Shown: piece after piece, positions 51,069-60,137 of the stretch | Position numbering within the stretch: the first letter of the stretch is position 1 | How the letters are laid out: every line of letters starts with the position of its first letter | Source: Candidatus Thorarchaeota archaeon | GTDB taxonomy: Archaea; Asgardarchaeota; Thorarchaeia; Thorarchaeales; Thorarchaeaceae | Assembly: GCA_011365025.1 (NCBI GenBank) | Contig: RDOF01000010.1 | Coordinates: 1 to 64,000 of the forward strand | DNA: 64,000 bases | Reading direction: 5' to 3' | Position numbers and translations under genes: made by a program | The notes under the pieces: model-generated | Databases searched by the model: none | Told to the model about the DNA's origin: nothing | Seen by the model: the letters and a program-made list of their open reading frames with translations, nothing else

Positions 51069-52334
51069 TTATGCCAACTTCAGCTCTTCCAGCAACTCCT
51101 TGGCACGTTCTACCTTGACATTTTTCTCTTGAATGAGCTGTTTGGCTATTCTCTCAATCAATTCGCCTCTCGCCCCCGCAGTAGCAGCCACATTTCTCGC
51201 ATGAAGCGACATGTGCCCCTTTTGGATGCCTTCAGAGGCTAATGCCCTGAGGGCGGCGAGGTTCTGTGCCAATCCCACACTGGCTATCACTCTGGCAAGC
51301 TCAGGTGCGGTCTTCACATCAAGAATCTTAACACAAGCCCTTGCGACCGGGTGGACCTTCGTTGCGCCACCCACTAGTCCCACCGCCATGGGCAGTTCGA
51401 TTGTGCCAATCAGGTTCCCCTGTTCGTCCTTCTCGTATTTTGTGAGTGAGCTGTATCCTCCAACTGCCGCGTAGCTATGAGCACCTGCCTCAATTGCCCT
51501 GAAATCATTCCCTGTAGCAATGACTACGGCATCAATTCCGTTCATTATGCCCTTGTTATGGGTGCTGCAACGATAGGGGTCCGCCTCAGCAAATGCCCAT
51601 GCGGCAATGATTCCATCGACAACTTCCTCTCCTCCCAACAGCTCCTTGTCAAAGGTTGCTGACGAGCGCACAAGTCTAAGGTCTGCCAGGTTTGACAATA
51701 TTCGAAGAAGTACTCGGCCACCAGTGATCTCTTCTATTCTGGGTGCCAGTGCTTCTGCCATTGTGTTTACGGCGTTAGCTCCCATTGCATCTCTTGTGTC
51801 GACAACAATCTCTGTGATGACCATATGCCCTACTGAAGTCTCAAGGACACGAACCCTGAGGTCTCTTGCTCCCCCACCGAATTTCACAAGAATCGGATCT
51901 TGTCTGTTGGCCAGCTCCAGCAATTCGCCTTTCTTATCCAAGATTCTGGTCTTTGCAGCAAAGGGGGCAGGAACGTCGACTGCCTGTATTTGAGCGATCA
52001 TGTGGGGCCCAGTATCATTTGCCGTAAAACCTCCATGAGGTCTTGCCATTCTTGCCGCATTGCTGGCTGCTGCTACGACCGATGGCTCTTCTAGTGCCAT
52101 GGGAATGAGGTAGTCTTTTCCATTCACTTGGAAATTGGTTGCAATCCCCAAAGGCAGTGTCATTGAGCCCACAACATTCTCAATCATATGATCAAGAACT
52201 TCTATGTCAACTGCTCCCGGGTCGAATAGAGGGCGAAGCTCCTCTTCTGGAATTCCTGTGATTTCGCGGAGTTTCTTCGCGCGTTCCTCTCTTGTGAGCT
52301 TGTAGAATCCCGAGATTTGCGAGTCTTTGACCAA
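51069..52334 (-). CDS. mvaA: HMG-CoA reductase, class II type
   Basis: This 421-residue enzyme makes mevalonate for archaeal isoprenoid lipids. Class II features are ENVVGSMTLPLGIATNF, EEPSVVAAASNAAR, RDAMGANAVNT, the catalytic lysine region HNKGIMNGIDAVVIATGND and the late GHMSLHARNVA segment with the catalytic histidine. The class II (Pseudomonas mevalonii-type) sequence differs from the class I enzyme of many archaea. The initiator is TTG 52334, with GGAGG 7 bases upstream. No other mevalonate-pathway gene is adjacent. Confidence 0.95.
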   Translation of the reverse strand: MVKDSQISGFYKLTREERAKKLREITGIPEEELRPLFDPGAVDIEVLDHMIENVVGSMTLPLGIATNFQVNGKDYLIPMALEEPSVVAAASNAARMARPHGGFTANDTGPHMIAQIQAVDVPAPFAAKTRILDKKGELLELANRQDPILVKFGGGARDLRVRVLETSVGHMVITEIVVDTRDAMGANAVNTMAEALAPRIEEITGGRVLLRILSNLADLRLVRSSATFDKELLGGEEVVDGIIAAWAFAEADPYRCSTHNKGIMNGIDAVVIATGNDFRAIEAGAHSYAAVGGYSSLTKYEKDEQGNLIGTIELPMAVGLVGGATKVHPVARACVKILDVKTAPELARVIASVGLAQNLAALRALASEGIQKGHMSLHARNVAATAGARGELIERIAKQLIQEKNVKVERAKELLEELKLA

Positions 52335-52446
52335 CTAGAGACCTCCGGGATAGGCTCAGCCTTCTTGGTAATAAGACTGTTGGAGCATTATCACCATTGC
52401 CCTATCAGAGAAGACTTTTATCCTGCGACTTGGATAGAGTGAGGAC

Positions 52447-53325
52447 ATGAGTTATGCTGAGGGACCAGGTCCTAAGCAGGTTTATTGGCCTCAACTTTGT
52501 GCTGGCTGTGGTACGACCAGTACGCTTCGGCCTTTTAGTGATGTGTGGAAGTCAGCCATTCGTAGTACTTATGCAGGAACCACGAGACTCCACACAATCG
52601 AGCTTCGCGTTTCTACCTATCTCTGCCTGACGTGTTTGGACAAATCGAAGAGATGGGCACAAAATGAGAAAGCCTACTATGCGAAGCTAAGGCTCTTTTC
52701 ACTGCTCATCATTATTGTGCCAATCTTTCCCCTATCTTTCTTTGGCTCGTCTGCTTCTTATGATGCAATGGGCACCATTGTTTCTCTTCTTTCTCTTGGA
52801 TGGGTCATCCTTGGGGCCATTGTCGGTCCCGTATACTTTAACAGGGGAATGCAAGTCTATGACAGGTTCCTAAAAGAGCCGCGTCACGCCTACGTTAGCC
52901 TGACTCAGGCTGGCGTGTCAGAGGTTTCCTTCAACTTAACGAATGCCTCCTACTACGATGCTTTTTCAAAGGCAAATCCGGGACTCAACGTCAAGAAGTC
53001 GGAAAGAATTCCCTGGGCAGTGAAATTTCCCTCTTCCTTAATCTACATTGCACTGGGATTCCTTGTGGTAGTCTTCCTCGGCCTTGGTATAGAATTCACC
53101 ATTAGTATCGCAATTAGATGGATTATTGCGGTTGTCATCTCGCTTCTTCCATCTTTCATATTCGCTAAGCCCGACGAATTCTCTCCGGGTGGGAGCGATG
53201 AAGAAGCTCCTGCAACTGATGTAGAAAATACGGCTGATACCTATGAAACTGAGGCTGAGACCATAACTGAGCGGATTGAGGAATCAGAGGAGCCAGATGA
53301 AGAGGAAGGCTTGGACTGGCTGTGA
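52447..53325 (+). CDS. Zinc-ribbon membrane protein with acidic C-terminal tail
   Basis: The 292-residue protein has an N-terminal zinc site (QLCAGCGTTSTLRPF ... TYLCLTCLDKS), two transmembrane helices, a soluble strand-helix part (GVSEVSFNLTNASYYDAFSK), two more helices (SSLIYIALGFLVVVFLGLGI and ISIAIRWIIAVVISLLPSF), and a glutamate-rich tail ending EEEGLDWL. It is a paralogue of the 25686 gene, and a truncated copy of its last third is at 53803. CTTTTATCC about 35 bases upstream would give a short leader before ATG 52447. Function unknown. Confidence 0.75.
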   Translation: MSYAEGPGPKQVYWPQLCAGCGTTSTLRPFSDVWKSAIRSTYAGTTRLHTIELRVSTYLCLTCLDKSKRWAQNEKAYYAKLRLFSLLIIIVPIFPLSFFGSSASYDAMGTIVSLLSLGWVILGAIVGPVYFNRGMQVYDRFLKEPRHAYVSLTQAGVSEVSFNLTNASYYDAFSKANPGLNVKKSERIPWAVKFPSSLIYIALGFLVVVFLGLGIEFTISIAIRWIIAVVISLLPSFIFAKPDEFSPGGSDEEAPATDVENTADTYETEAETITERIEESEEPDEEEGLDWL

Positions 53326-53361
53326 TTGCTCCATATGCACCATTGAAACACCCCAACACAC

Positions 53362-53736
53362 TCAAATGGGGGCTTCTTGTCTAGCTGATTCAATTCGTCT
53401 TGTTGTTGGCATGTATCGTTCGACCTTTGGTGGTATGAGAGCTTTGAGAATTTTCCTTTTGGGTGTAGTTCCAAAGCACTTCGAAGCTATCCACACGCCT
53501 TCATCGGCAAGCTGGAGGTTAAATCCTAGATTCAGTAGATTTAGCAAATACTCCATGCAACTAGTCATAATCTTGGGCAATATACAGTGGTCCTTGAGCT
53601 TAATCCCCAAATCAAACGGGGCGATTTCCACATCCACTCGTAGGGGGTTCTGCTCATCGTTCGTGTGAGTCAGCACTATTTCGACCCATCCGGTTTTTGA
53701 CAGAATTGCGGATGTTTCAGTTGCATTCTCGTTCAT
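53362..53736 (-). CDS. Possible 124-residue protein between the tandem zinc-ribbon copies
   Basis: On the minus strand a clean frame lies between the full zinc-ribbon gene and its truncated copy. The product looks protein-like: ILSKTGWVEIVLTHTNDEQN, LRVDVEIAPFDLGIKL, a helix TSCMEYLLNLLNLGFNLQLA and a basic C terminus (PPKVERYMPTTRRIESARQ). No family is recognised. No good ribosome-binding site or TATA box is obvious. Either this is a real inserted gene that broke the second copy, or it is the accidental antisense of decayed sequence. Confidence 0.4.
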   Translation of the reverse strand: MNENATETSAILSKTGWVEIVLTHTNDEQNPLRVDVEIAPFDLGIKLKDHCILPKIMTSCMEYLLNLLNLGFNLQLADEGVWIASKCFGTTPKRKILKALIPPKVERYMPTTRRIESARQEAPI

Positions 53737-53802
53737 CCGAGCATTTCGGATTTCTGAAACAAGCCGACTGAATCTGGAGCAAAAGCTCGATAAAGACTCT
53801 AC

Positions 53803-54180
53803 ATGTGCAAAGCGAAAATTCCTTGGTATCCCCTATACCTTGCAGTGGCTTTTCTTGTTGTAGTCTTTTTCATTGGTGGCATAGATTGGGTCATTTACCT
53901 GGCCATTAGGTACATTGGAGCACTTGTTCTAGTCTTACTTCCATCCTTCATTATTAGAAGCTCTGGTGGTGTTACTCAGGAAACGGTACGGTCAGCTACT
54001 GCGGCTGATCCCATTCGAATCTCTATTGAGCCTTCACAGACAAAGAACGTGCCCATTGCGGAGAGAAATCCAAAAGATGAGGAATCACACCAAGAAGAAG
54101 ATGATGATGAGCTTTGGCTTTCGACTGCGTCATGTAGGAACGGACAATACGTTTATTTCATGTACCTTCGAGCATGCTGA
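53803..54180 (+). pseudogene. Truncated copy of the C-terminal third of the 52.4-kb zinc-ribbon membrane protein
   Basis: The 125-codon frame begins KAKIPWYPLYLAVAFLVVVF and continues AIRYIGALVLVLLPSFI, aligning with SERIPW ... LIYIALGFLVVVF and AIRWIIAVVISLLPSFI of the full gene at 52447. Both end in acidic tails (EEDDDELWLS against EEEGLDWL). The N-terminal zinc ribbon, the first two helices and the central domain are absent, and after ELWLS the frame runs on for about 18 residues past the equivalent of the ancestral stop. It therefore looks like the remains of a tandem duplication. GATAAAG at 53788-53794 could still drive it as a small membrane protein. Confidence 0.55.
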
Positions 54181-54193
54181 TTGGTTATAGCGT

Positions 54194-55702
54194 ATGAATT
54201 CCGAACGAGATTTTGGCGAAATCATAATAGGCCTGTCTAAGAAGCGGGGTTTCTTCTGGGGACCAAGTCCAGAGATCTACGGAGGTAGTTCGGGCTTCTA
54301 TGATCTGGGCCCGCTCGGGAAACTTCTCAAGAACCGACTTGAAGATCGGATTAGGTCGGCCTTTGTGCGAGCTTCATTCTGGGAGGTGGAGTGCCCAACT
54401 GTTTCTCCTGCTATCGTTTGGAAGGCATCAGGTCATCTTGACGGTTTCATTGACCCCGTTGTTTCATGCACCAAATGTGAGCAAGTCTATCGAGCAGACA
54501 CGCTGATAGAAGAACAGGTTCCAGGAACGAAACTCAAGAGCATGGATGTTGAAGAGCTTTCCAAGGCAATAAAGGAACTCGGAATTTGCTGTCCCTCTTG
54601 TCAAGGTGCACTTGGCGATGTGAATCAATACAACCTGATGCTTAAGACTCAGCTAGGCCTGGATCAGGAAGCTTACATGCGCCCCGAAACTGCAACAACG
54701 ACCTACCTGCTTTTCAAGAGACTACTCACCTTCTTCCGGGACAAGCTGCCTGCACTGGTTTTTCAAATTGGGAAGGCCTACCGCAACGAAATATCCCCTC
54801 GACAGGGAATGTTGCGTTTGAGAGAATTCACACAAGTGGAAGGACAAATCTTTCTTCTTGAGGACCATGAGTCAGAATGGTCGCCCTTCAAGGAAATCGA
54901 ATTTGAAACCCTTCCTTTGTTGCCTTCAGACATTCAGGAGAAAGGCTCAGAGACCGTGGTTCCCACCAAAATGAAGGACGCCCTGAGGAAGGGTTACTTC
55001 CAACAGCGTGCCTATGCATGGTGTGTCTATCTAGCATACAAGATATTCCGCGATATGGGCTTTGGCGAGAAATCGCTCCGGCTTCGACAGCATCTTCCGA
55101 CTGAGCGGGCTCACTATGCGAAAGATGCCTGGGATGTGGAGGTATTTACGCAAAGCTACGGTTGGACGGAATGCTGTGGTGTCCATGACAGGGGCAACTA
55201 TGATTTGACGCGACATCAAGAGTATTCGAAGGAGAACTTGAACGTGAAGGTTGACAAGTCGCCTGTTGTTCCCAATGTTCTTGAGATTGCCTTTGGCGTC
55301 GAACGTCCTCTTTTCTGTCTGATTGATAACTGCTATGTTGAAGATGAAGACAGGACATGGTTGCGTTTCCCACCTCAAATTGCGCCTATCCAAGTGGCTG
55401 TTTTTCCTCTGATGGGAAAACCAGAATTAGTGGGGCCTGCAACGGAGATTTACGACTCTCTCGTGGAAGCCGGACTTGTTGCCTATTTCGACCAAGGCGG
55501 ATCTATTGGACGCAGATATCGGCGGCAGGATGAGATTGGAACGCCTTTCTGCGTAACCGTCGATTACGGGACTTTGGAAGACAATACAGTCACGATTAGA
55601 GACCGGGATAGTATGGACCAAGTGAGGTTGAAGATTGACGACTTAAGTGCAACTCTTGTTAAGCTAGCCAAGGGGCGAGTTGGCTTTGCAACCCTAAAAT
55701 GA
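54194..55702 (+). CDS. glyS: Glycyl-tRNA synthetase, archaeal/eukaryotic homodimer type
   Basis: The 502-residue class II synthetase has the GlyRS N terminus KKRGFFWGPSPEIYGGSSGF, DLGPLGKLLKNRLEDRI, the motif 2 region RNEISPRQGMLRLREFTQ, a zinc-like CTKCEQVY ... CCPSCQ insert, and motif 3 VLEIAFGVERPLFCL with a C-terminal anticodon-binding domain (IQVAVFPLMGKPELVGPA). This alpha2 form is typical of archaea and eukaryotes. ATG 54194 starts 13 bases after the stop of the truncated membrane gene. Confidence 0.95.
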   Translation: MNSERDFGEIIIGLSKKRGFFWGPSPEIYGGSSGFYDLGPLGKLLKNRLEDRIRSAFVRASFWEVECPTVSPAIVWKASGHLDGFIDPVVSCTKCEQVYRADTLIEEQVPGTKLKSMDVEELSKAIKELGICCPSCQGALGDVNQYNLMLKTQLGLDQEAYMRPETATTTYLLFKRLLTFFRDKLPALVFQIGKAYRNEISPRQGMLRLREFTQVEGQIFLLEDHESEWSPFKEIEFETLPLLPSDIQEKGSETVVPTKMKDALRKGYFQQRAYAWCVYLAYKIFRDMGFGEKSLRLRQHLPTERAHYAKDAWDVEVFTQSYGWTECCGVHDRGNYDLTRHQEYSKENLNVKVDKSPVVPNVLEIAFGVERPLFCLIDNCYVEDEDRTWLRFPPQIAPIQVAVFPLMGKPELVGPATEIYDSLVEAGLVAYFDQGGSIGRRYRRQDEIGTPFCVTVDYGTLEDNTVTIRDRDSMDQVRLKIDDLSATLVKLAKGRVGFATLK

Positions 55703-55769
55703 GCAAAACCCAATTTCTGGGGAAAGAGAGATAAGGTCAGCTGGCTATCGTGACCCAAGTGGGTATCAA

Positions 55770-56219
55770 ATGAACGAATCTACAGACATAGTTCAGGTCA
55801 AAGCAATTCTTGTTGCAGTAGATGGTTCAGAGTATTCTGACAAAGCTGTCCGTTATGCTTGTGCAATAGGGCCTCCCTTAGGCGCTGAGGTTGTCTTGCT
55901 TCACGTTGTGCCAATGCTTGTATCCGCTACACCCTATGGCGACACGATCTCAGACCAGCCGTTCCTCCATTTGCAGAGCGTAGGGGAGGATATTTTGAGG
56001 AAAGCGAAAGAGCTTGCTATTAATCTGAACTGTGAGGTCACTGACCTAATTTCTCACGGAGACCCCTCTAGCAAGATTATCGATATTGCCTGCGAGCGAA
56101 ATATTGACATTATTATAATGGGTTCAAGAGGAGTCAGCGGGATTCGTAGATTCTTTGTTGGTTCGATTAGTGACAAGGTAGTAAGTCATGCGCCTTGTCC
56201 TGTAATGATTGTTCGTTGA
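55770..56219 (+). CDS. Universal stress protein, UspA type
   Basis: The 149-residue protein has the UspA fold: AILVAVDGSEYSDKAVRYA at the N terminus, EVVLLHVVPML, and the ATP-binding signature IIMGSRGVSGIRRFFVGSIS (G-x2-G-x9-G-S), so it should bind ATP. A predicted dimer strand SHAPCPVMIVR ends the protein. It lies between GlyRS and the ASKHA gene on the same strand; the cue it responds to is unknown. Confidence 0.93.
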   Translation: MNESTDIVQVKAILVAVDGSEYSDKAVRYACAIGPPLGAEVVLLHVVPMLVSATPYGDTISDQPFLHLQSVGEDILRKAKELAINLNCEVTDLISHGDPSSKIIDIACERNIDIIIMGSRGVSGIRRFFVGSISDKVVSHAPCPVMIVR

Positions 56220-56255
56220 ACTCCTTCATAAGCTGACATATGGGGCTGCAATCAA

Positions 56256-57518
56256 TTGGCCGTCAGTTTAATCGGAGCTGCCATTGATATAGGGACATCA
56301 CATGTTACGATTCAACTAGTTGATTTGAATTCAGGCAATCTACTAAAAAAATGGAGATTTCCGAATCCACAGCAGGCTGCCGGTTTCGATGTCATCTCAA
56401 GAATCAGACACTCACTTCAGGATTCTTCTAATGCAAAGAAGATGACAATAATGATTCGTGAGGCAGTGCGCTCCGAAGCCGAAAAATCTCTAAAAGCACT
56501 AGGGCTCAGAAATTCGTCTCTGGATTCAATTGTCATCGTTGGCAATACCGTAATGCATCATTTCTTCTTTGATCTTCCTGTCAGGTCTCTAATCAAACCT
56601 CCGTACAAAGCAGAACATAAATCTGCGATTCTTACATCAGGTGCCGACATTGGCTTTCCATGTTTTGAAAAGGCAGAGGTGTATTCACCGCCTGTAGTCG
56701 AATCTTATGTTGGCCCAGATGCATTGATGCTATTGCTTACTTCCGGTATGCATCAAGATGCAACCAGTGCCGTCGCTGCAGATGTAGGCACCAATACAGA
56801 GATTATAGTGAATCACAATGATGTGCTTTGGATTGCCTCGGCGGCCTCAGGTCCTGCATTTGAGGGCATGTCGATGGAGTGTGGTATGTCATCTGAAGAA
56901 GGTGCCATTTCCAAGGTTCGAATTGATTCCTCGGGTCGCCCTATCATCAGTGTTATTGGAGATGTTCGTCCCAAAGGTATCTGCGGTTCCGGTGCAATCT
57001 CAGCGATGGCGGGTTTGCTTGATTTAGGCCTTATGAACACTCGTGGATCACTTGTTGCGAAAGAAAAATCTCCGTGGTTTCTTGAGTTTCAAGGCGGGCT
57101 GAAGCTTATTCTCTCTCAAGCTACAACTACTGAAACTGGAAAGCCATTATTTCTCTCACAGATAGATCTAAGACAACTGCAGCTCTCAAAGGCCGCTATT
57201 TGCGCGGTCACAAGATTGCTGCTTGAACGAGCCAAATGCGAGTATAATGAGGTCTTGCGGCTCTTCCTTACTGGTGCCTTTGGCTCTGAGTTGAATCCGC
57301 GCGATGCATTCAGAATTGGTCTTTTCCCAAGGCTACCCCACGCAGAGATTGAGCAAATGAGTAGTGGTGCTGTAAGGGGTGCCACTCGAGTACTGCTGGA
57401 GCAGCATCTGAGAGTGGATATTGAGGATGCAGCGCGACGGCTTCGATACCTCGAGCTAACAGATGATTCTGATTTCCATCGTTTGAATCTCGAGTCTCAA
57501 TTCTTTCCTGATACCTAG
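56256..57518 (+). CDS. ASKHA-domain protein of the RACE type (corrinoid-protein reactivator-like), lacking the ferredoxin domain
   Basis: The 420-residue protein is the ASKHA (actin-like ATPase) part of reductive activators of corrinoid enzymes (RamA/DUF4445, COG3894). It has IGAAIDIGTSHVTIQLVDL, FDVISRIRHSL, IVIVGNTVMHHFFFDLPV, VGPDALMLLLTSGM, AADVGTNTEIIVNHND, ASGPAFEGMSMECGM and PKGICGSGAISAMAGLL. In most members an N-terminal 2Fe-2S ferredoxin domain supplies the electron; here the protein begins directly with the ASKHA fold. No corrinoid protein or methyltransferase is nearby. TTG 56256 is the only plausible start. The 3' end overlaps the CoaD gene by 4 bases. Confidence 0.85.
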   Translation: MAVSLIGAAIDIGTSHVTIQLVDLNSGNLLKKWRFPNPQQAAGFDVISRIRHSLQDSSNAKKMTIMIREAVRSEAEKSLKALGLRNSSLDSIVIVGNTVMHHFFFDLPVRSLIKPPYKAEHKSAILTSGADIGFPCFEKAEVYSPPVVESYVGPDALMLLLTSGMHQDATSAVAADVGTNTEIIVNHNDVLWIASAASGPAFEGMSMECGMSSEEGAISKVRIDSSGRPIISVIGDVRPKGICGSGAISAMAGLLDLGLMNTRGSLVAKEKSPWFLEFQGGLKLILSQATTTETGKPLFLSQIDLRQLQLSKAAICAVTRLLLERAKCEYNEVLRLFLTGAFGSELNPRDAFRIGLFPRLPHAEIEQMSSGAVRGATRVLLEQHLRVDIEDAARRLRYLELTDDSDFHRLNLESQFFPDT

Positions 57519-57985
57519 TATACTAAATCTGCTTCTGCGAATTCCTCGCCATCTCTGATTCTTGATGATGAGAGAGGTCGACCATCCTTGGTTCGAACCC
57601 TAGGTATGACAATTATGTGGAATCGCCGAAGTCCGTTTTCAGCGCGCTTCTCATTTATATCAAAGGCATTCTGAACCACCTTAATTTCATCGGAGATAAT
57701 GAGGGCTTCCAAATCCTCCATCTTATCAGCTCCACCTTCTCTGGTGCTGATTGGAAAAATCGAGCCGCGTCTTGAATCGCACTCTGTTTCAATGAAGGAC
57801 TGCAACATCTTATATCGCTCATCAAATCCTTGGATGAGATTCCGGTTAGCTTTTGACTTTAGCATCTCATCTGTTGTTAAGCCAATTGTAACTGATTCTC
57901 CAAGCCCAAAGGCGCTTCTGAGGAGGTGCTTATGTCCTTCATGCAGATGATCAAAGGTTCCAGCAAAAACAACCTTTCTGTACAT
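57515..57985 (-). CDS. coaD: Phosphopantetheine adenylyltransferase, archaeal type
   Basis: The 156-residue nucleotidyltransferase transfers AMP to 4'-phosphopantetheine in coenzyme A synthesis. It has the HxGH-type motif GTFDHLHEGHKHLL, TIGLTTDEML and the C-terminal SSSRIRDGE motif. This archaeal/eukaryotic-like form (COG1019) differs from bacterial CoaD. ATG 57985 has AGGAAAG upstream; the frame is open to 58006. Its stop overlaps that of the convergent ASKHA gene (57515-57518). Confidence 0.93.
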   Translation of the reverse strand: MYRKVVFAGTFDHLHEGHKHLLRSAFGLGESVTIGLTTDEMLKSKANRNLIQGFDERYKMLQSFIETECDSRRGSIFPISTREGGADKMEDLEALIISDEIKVVQNAFDINEKRAENGLRRFHIIVIPRVRTKDGRPLSSSRIRDGEEFAEADLVY

Positions 57986-58054
57986 CCATTTGTCTTTCCT
58001 AAGCATTATCTCACCCCAGTAACTGGACTAATCTGCATCGTAGTTGATCAGATA

Positions 58055-60046
58055 CTAGGCCTCTCGTAGATCAAGGAGTCCCGCCTCTGCCAAGTCGCGA
58101 GCCATGTCAATCATTACTTTGCTGTCAATATAGCCAAATTGGAAAGAAAGCGCATCCCAGATTTCTTCTAGGCTTGTCCAATCCACGGCGAGATTCAGCA
58201 TCTCATCTATGCTCTCAAACACCTTTTGGCCATGACCCTTTCCCTCAAGATACTTCGGTTCCTTGTGGGCCAGTCTTTCAAGTACTATGCCAAGGTCCAT
58301 TGCATACTTGAATTTTCTCTTGACCTCGATACCAAGCGGCTCCGCGCGTAAATCAATGTGCTCGTCCTTCACGGCCTCAAGTCCGACTTCCGCACACGCG
58401 CCTTCGTAGGCTTTCCGTGCCACGACCATCTCTGTGGTGTATACCATTTGAAGACTGGTTTTGAGTGCGTCTCGCACTGCTCTCGTTTCCGTGATGAGTT
58501 TCCATTCCTTCTCTGCTTGATCAAGAGTCGCTAAGCCCAAGTTCTGAGCATGACCAAGCCAACGAAGCACTCTGGGGTAGACCTCCTCTGGATTGCCAAT
58601 GCATCTTGCTAATTGAGTCACTCCTTTTTCGACGACCGCCCTCATCAGCTCGGAGAATTCATTTCTCGTTAGAGTAAGAAGCTGTTCTTTGCAAACATGT
58701 TTTGGCATTGCATAGCTAAGGGCAATGAGCGCAACCACTCTGGATGCGAAGGCCATTTGAATCGGGTCGATTTTGTCAATTGTGTCAGTTGACGTATGGT
58801 AGAATCTGTCTGGAAACTGGCCAAGCATTACCGAGGGAATTCCAACGGTTGAGTCTGTGAACATGAAGTGATCACTGCCCGCGGAATAGGTTTCGTACGC
58901 AACTGGCAAAGGGCACATAGTCCCGCCTTGCTCCCGAGTTGGTTTCCTTCTTGCTTCCGTTTCCATCCAGTATCTTGCAACATTGTTGAAAGTAGTTGGC
59001 AACGAATAGGGTGTCCGATAGACATGGAAGACTGAGCCTGATTTGGCCGGGTTGGCTCCTACCATGTCGGCGTTTACTACGCCAATACATCGCTCAAGCA
59101 GTTCTTGCTCATTATGAATGAAGGGAATCGTTCCTGACCATTCCGGCATCCAGATGAACCGAATTGAATACTCCAACTTCGGAATTGTTCCCTCGACCAG
59201 AAGTGCGGAGATGGTTCTTAGAGCCTCCAAAATGGCTCCGCTGCCTGATGCATTATCATTGGCGCCAGGATGGGGATGACATATGTGTCCCATGACCCAG
59301 ATTTCCTTACTCGTGTCATCGCCCTCAAGAAGAGCAGAAAGCACTTCGACTTTTCCTTCACCTAGTTTTGCATCAACTTTCGCCCTTACCTTGACGGTCT
59401 TTCCTTCCTCAAGCCATTTCTTGATTTGAAGGCCATCTGCTTGAGTGAGTGAGAACCCAAAGCCAGTGGCTTTGTCTTCTCCAGGGTTTGGCCAGAATGC
59501 ATCATATCTCCTTATGCTGGCAATCTCGTCATTTCCTGAAGTTGGGATGTACGTTAGTACGCCTGATGCTCCTGCGTTAATCATCAAGGATTTGTGTACT
59601 CGTCTGGCGCGATTCTCGGTCAGGACTATTTTGCCCTTGATATCTTTGCCTTCCCAATCCGCAGGTTTTGCTCCCTTGCCAACAAAAGCAACTTCTGATT
59701 CCATCTCAGCAGATCGTGAATGAGCTATCAGGCTTATTGGTTCTGCAGCGAAGTCTGCAAGTATTTTCCTCTCGGGTTCAATTAGCTCCAGAACACCGGA
59801 TTTCGGATACCATCCGTATGGTGCATTCCACAGTTCTATTGCGGACTTGCCATCAGCTGGATACTCGAAAATCTTGACTGCCGCATTGGATATTTTCTCT
59901 ATCTCTTGCTTCACGTAGTGAATTGCGTTGTGGATTCCTGGGCTTCCCTGAATCCTATGAAATGTGGATATCCCTGCAACGTAGTCTACAGCACTGATTC
60001 CCGATATTCTCTTGAAGACAGAATCAACAATGTCATCCGGCAACAT
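58055..60046 (-). CDS. M28/DUF4910-type zinc aminopeptidase with PA-like domain
   Basis: The 663-residue protein has an N-terminal lid domain, a protease-associated domain (KGAKPADWEGKDIKGKIVL, INAGASGVLTYIPT), and an M28-like catalytic domain with GHICHPHPGANDNASG, MPEWSGT, NADMVGAN and FYHTSTDTIDKID. The HICHP and single-Glu PEWSGT motifs resemble the DUF4910 branch, so metal binding may differ from classical M28. A helical C-terminal domain of about 200 residues follows. There is no signal peptide, so it is cytosolic. ATG 60046 has AAGGTG 9 bases upstream; GTG 60058 is in frame. Confidence 0.85.
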   Translation of the reverse strand: MLPDDIVDSVFKRISGISAVDYVAGISTFHRIQGSPGIHNAIHYVKQEIEKISNAAVKIFEYPADGKSAIELWNAPYGWYPKSGVLELIEPERKILADFAAEPISLIAHSRSAEMESEVAFVGKGAKPADWEGKDIKGKIVLTENRARRVHKSLMINAGASGVLTYIPTSGNDEIASIRRYDAFWPNPGEDKATGFGFSLTQADGLQIKKWLEEGKTVKVRAKVDAKLGEGKVEVLSALLEGDDTSKEIWVMGHICHPHPGANDNASGSGAILEALRTISALLVEGTIPKLEYSIRFIWMPEWSGTIPFIHNEQELLERCIGVVNADMVGANPAKSGSVFHVYRTPYSLPTTFNNVARYWMETEARRKPTREQGGTMCPLPVAYETYSAGSDHFMFTDSTVGIPSVMLGQFPDRFYHTSTDTIDKIDPIQMAFASRVVALIALSYAMPKHVCKEQLLTLTRNEFSELMRAVVEKGVTQLARCIGNPEEVYPRVLRWLGHAQNLGLATLDQAEKEWKLITETRAVRDALKTSLQMVYTTEMVVARKAYEGACAEVGLEAVKDEHIDLRAEPLGIEVKRKFKYAMDLGIVLERLAHKEPKYLEGKGHGQKVFESIDEMLNLAVDWTSLEEIWDALSFQFGYIDSKVMIDMARDLAEAGLLDLREA

Positions 60047-60137
60047 ATCGCCTTTCACCTTCTCTGACTGTGCAAACGTGACATAAGTAGTCTGCTACTG
60101 TGGTATATTGTCGTTTCTTCAGAAAGAAAATGGATTT

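Noticed and set aside
57585..57612. TTGGTTCGAACCC looked like a tRNA T-arm
   Set aside because: No matching acceptor, D-arm or anticodon stem surrounds it, and the region is coding sequence of CoaD on the minus strand.
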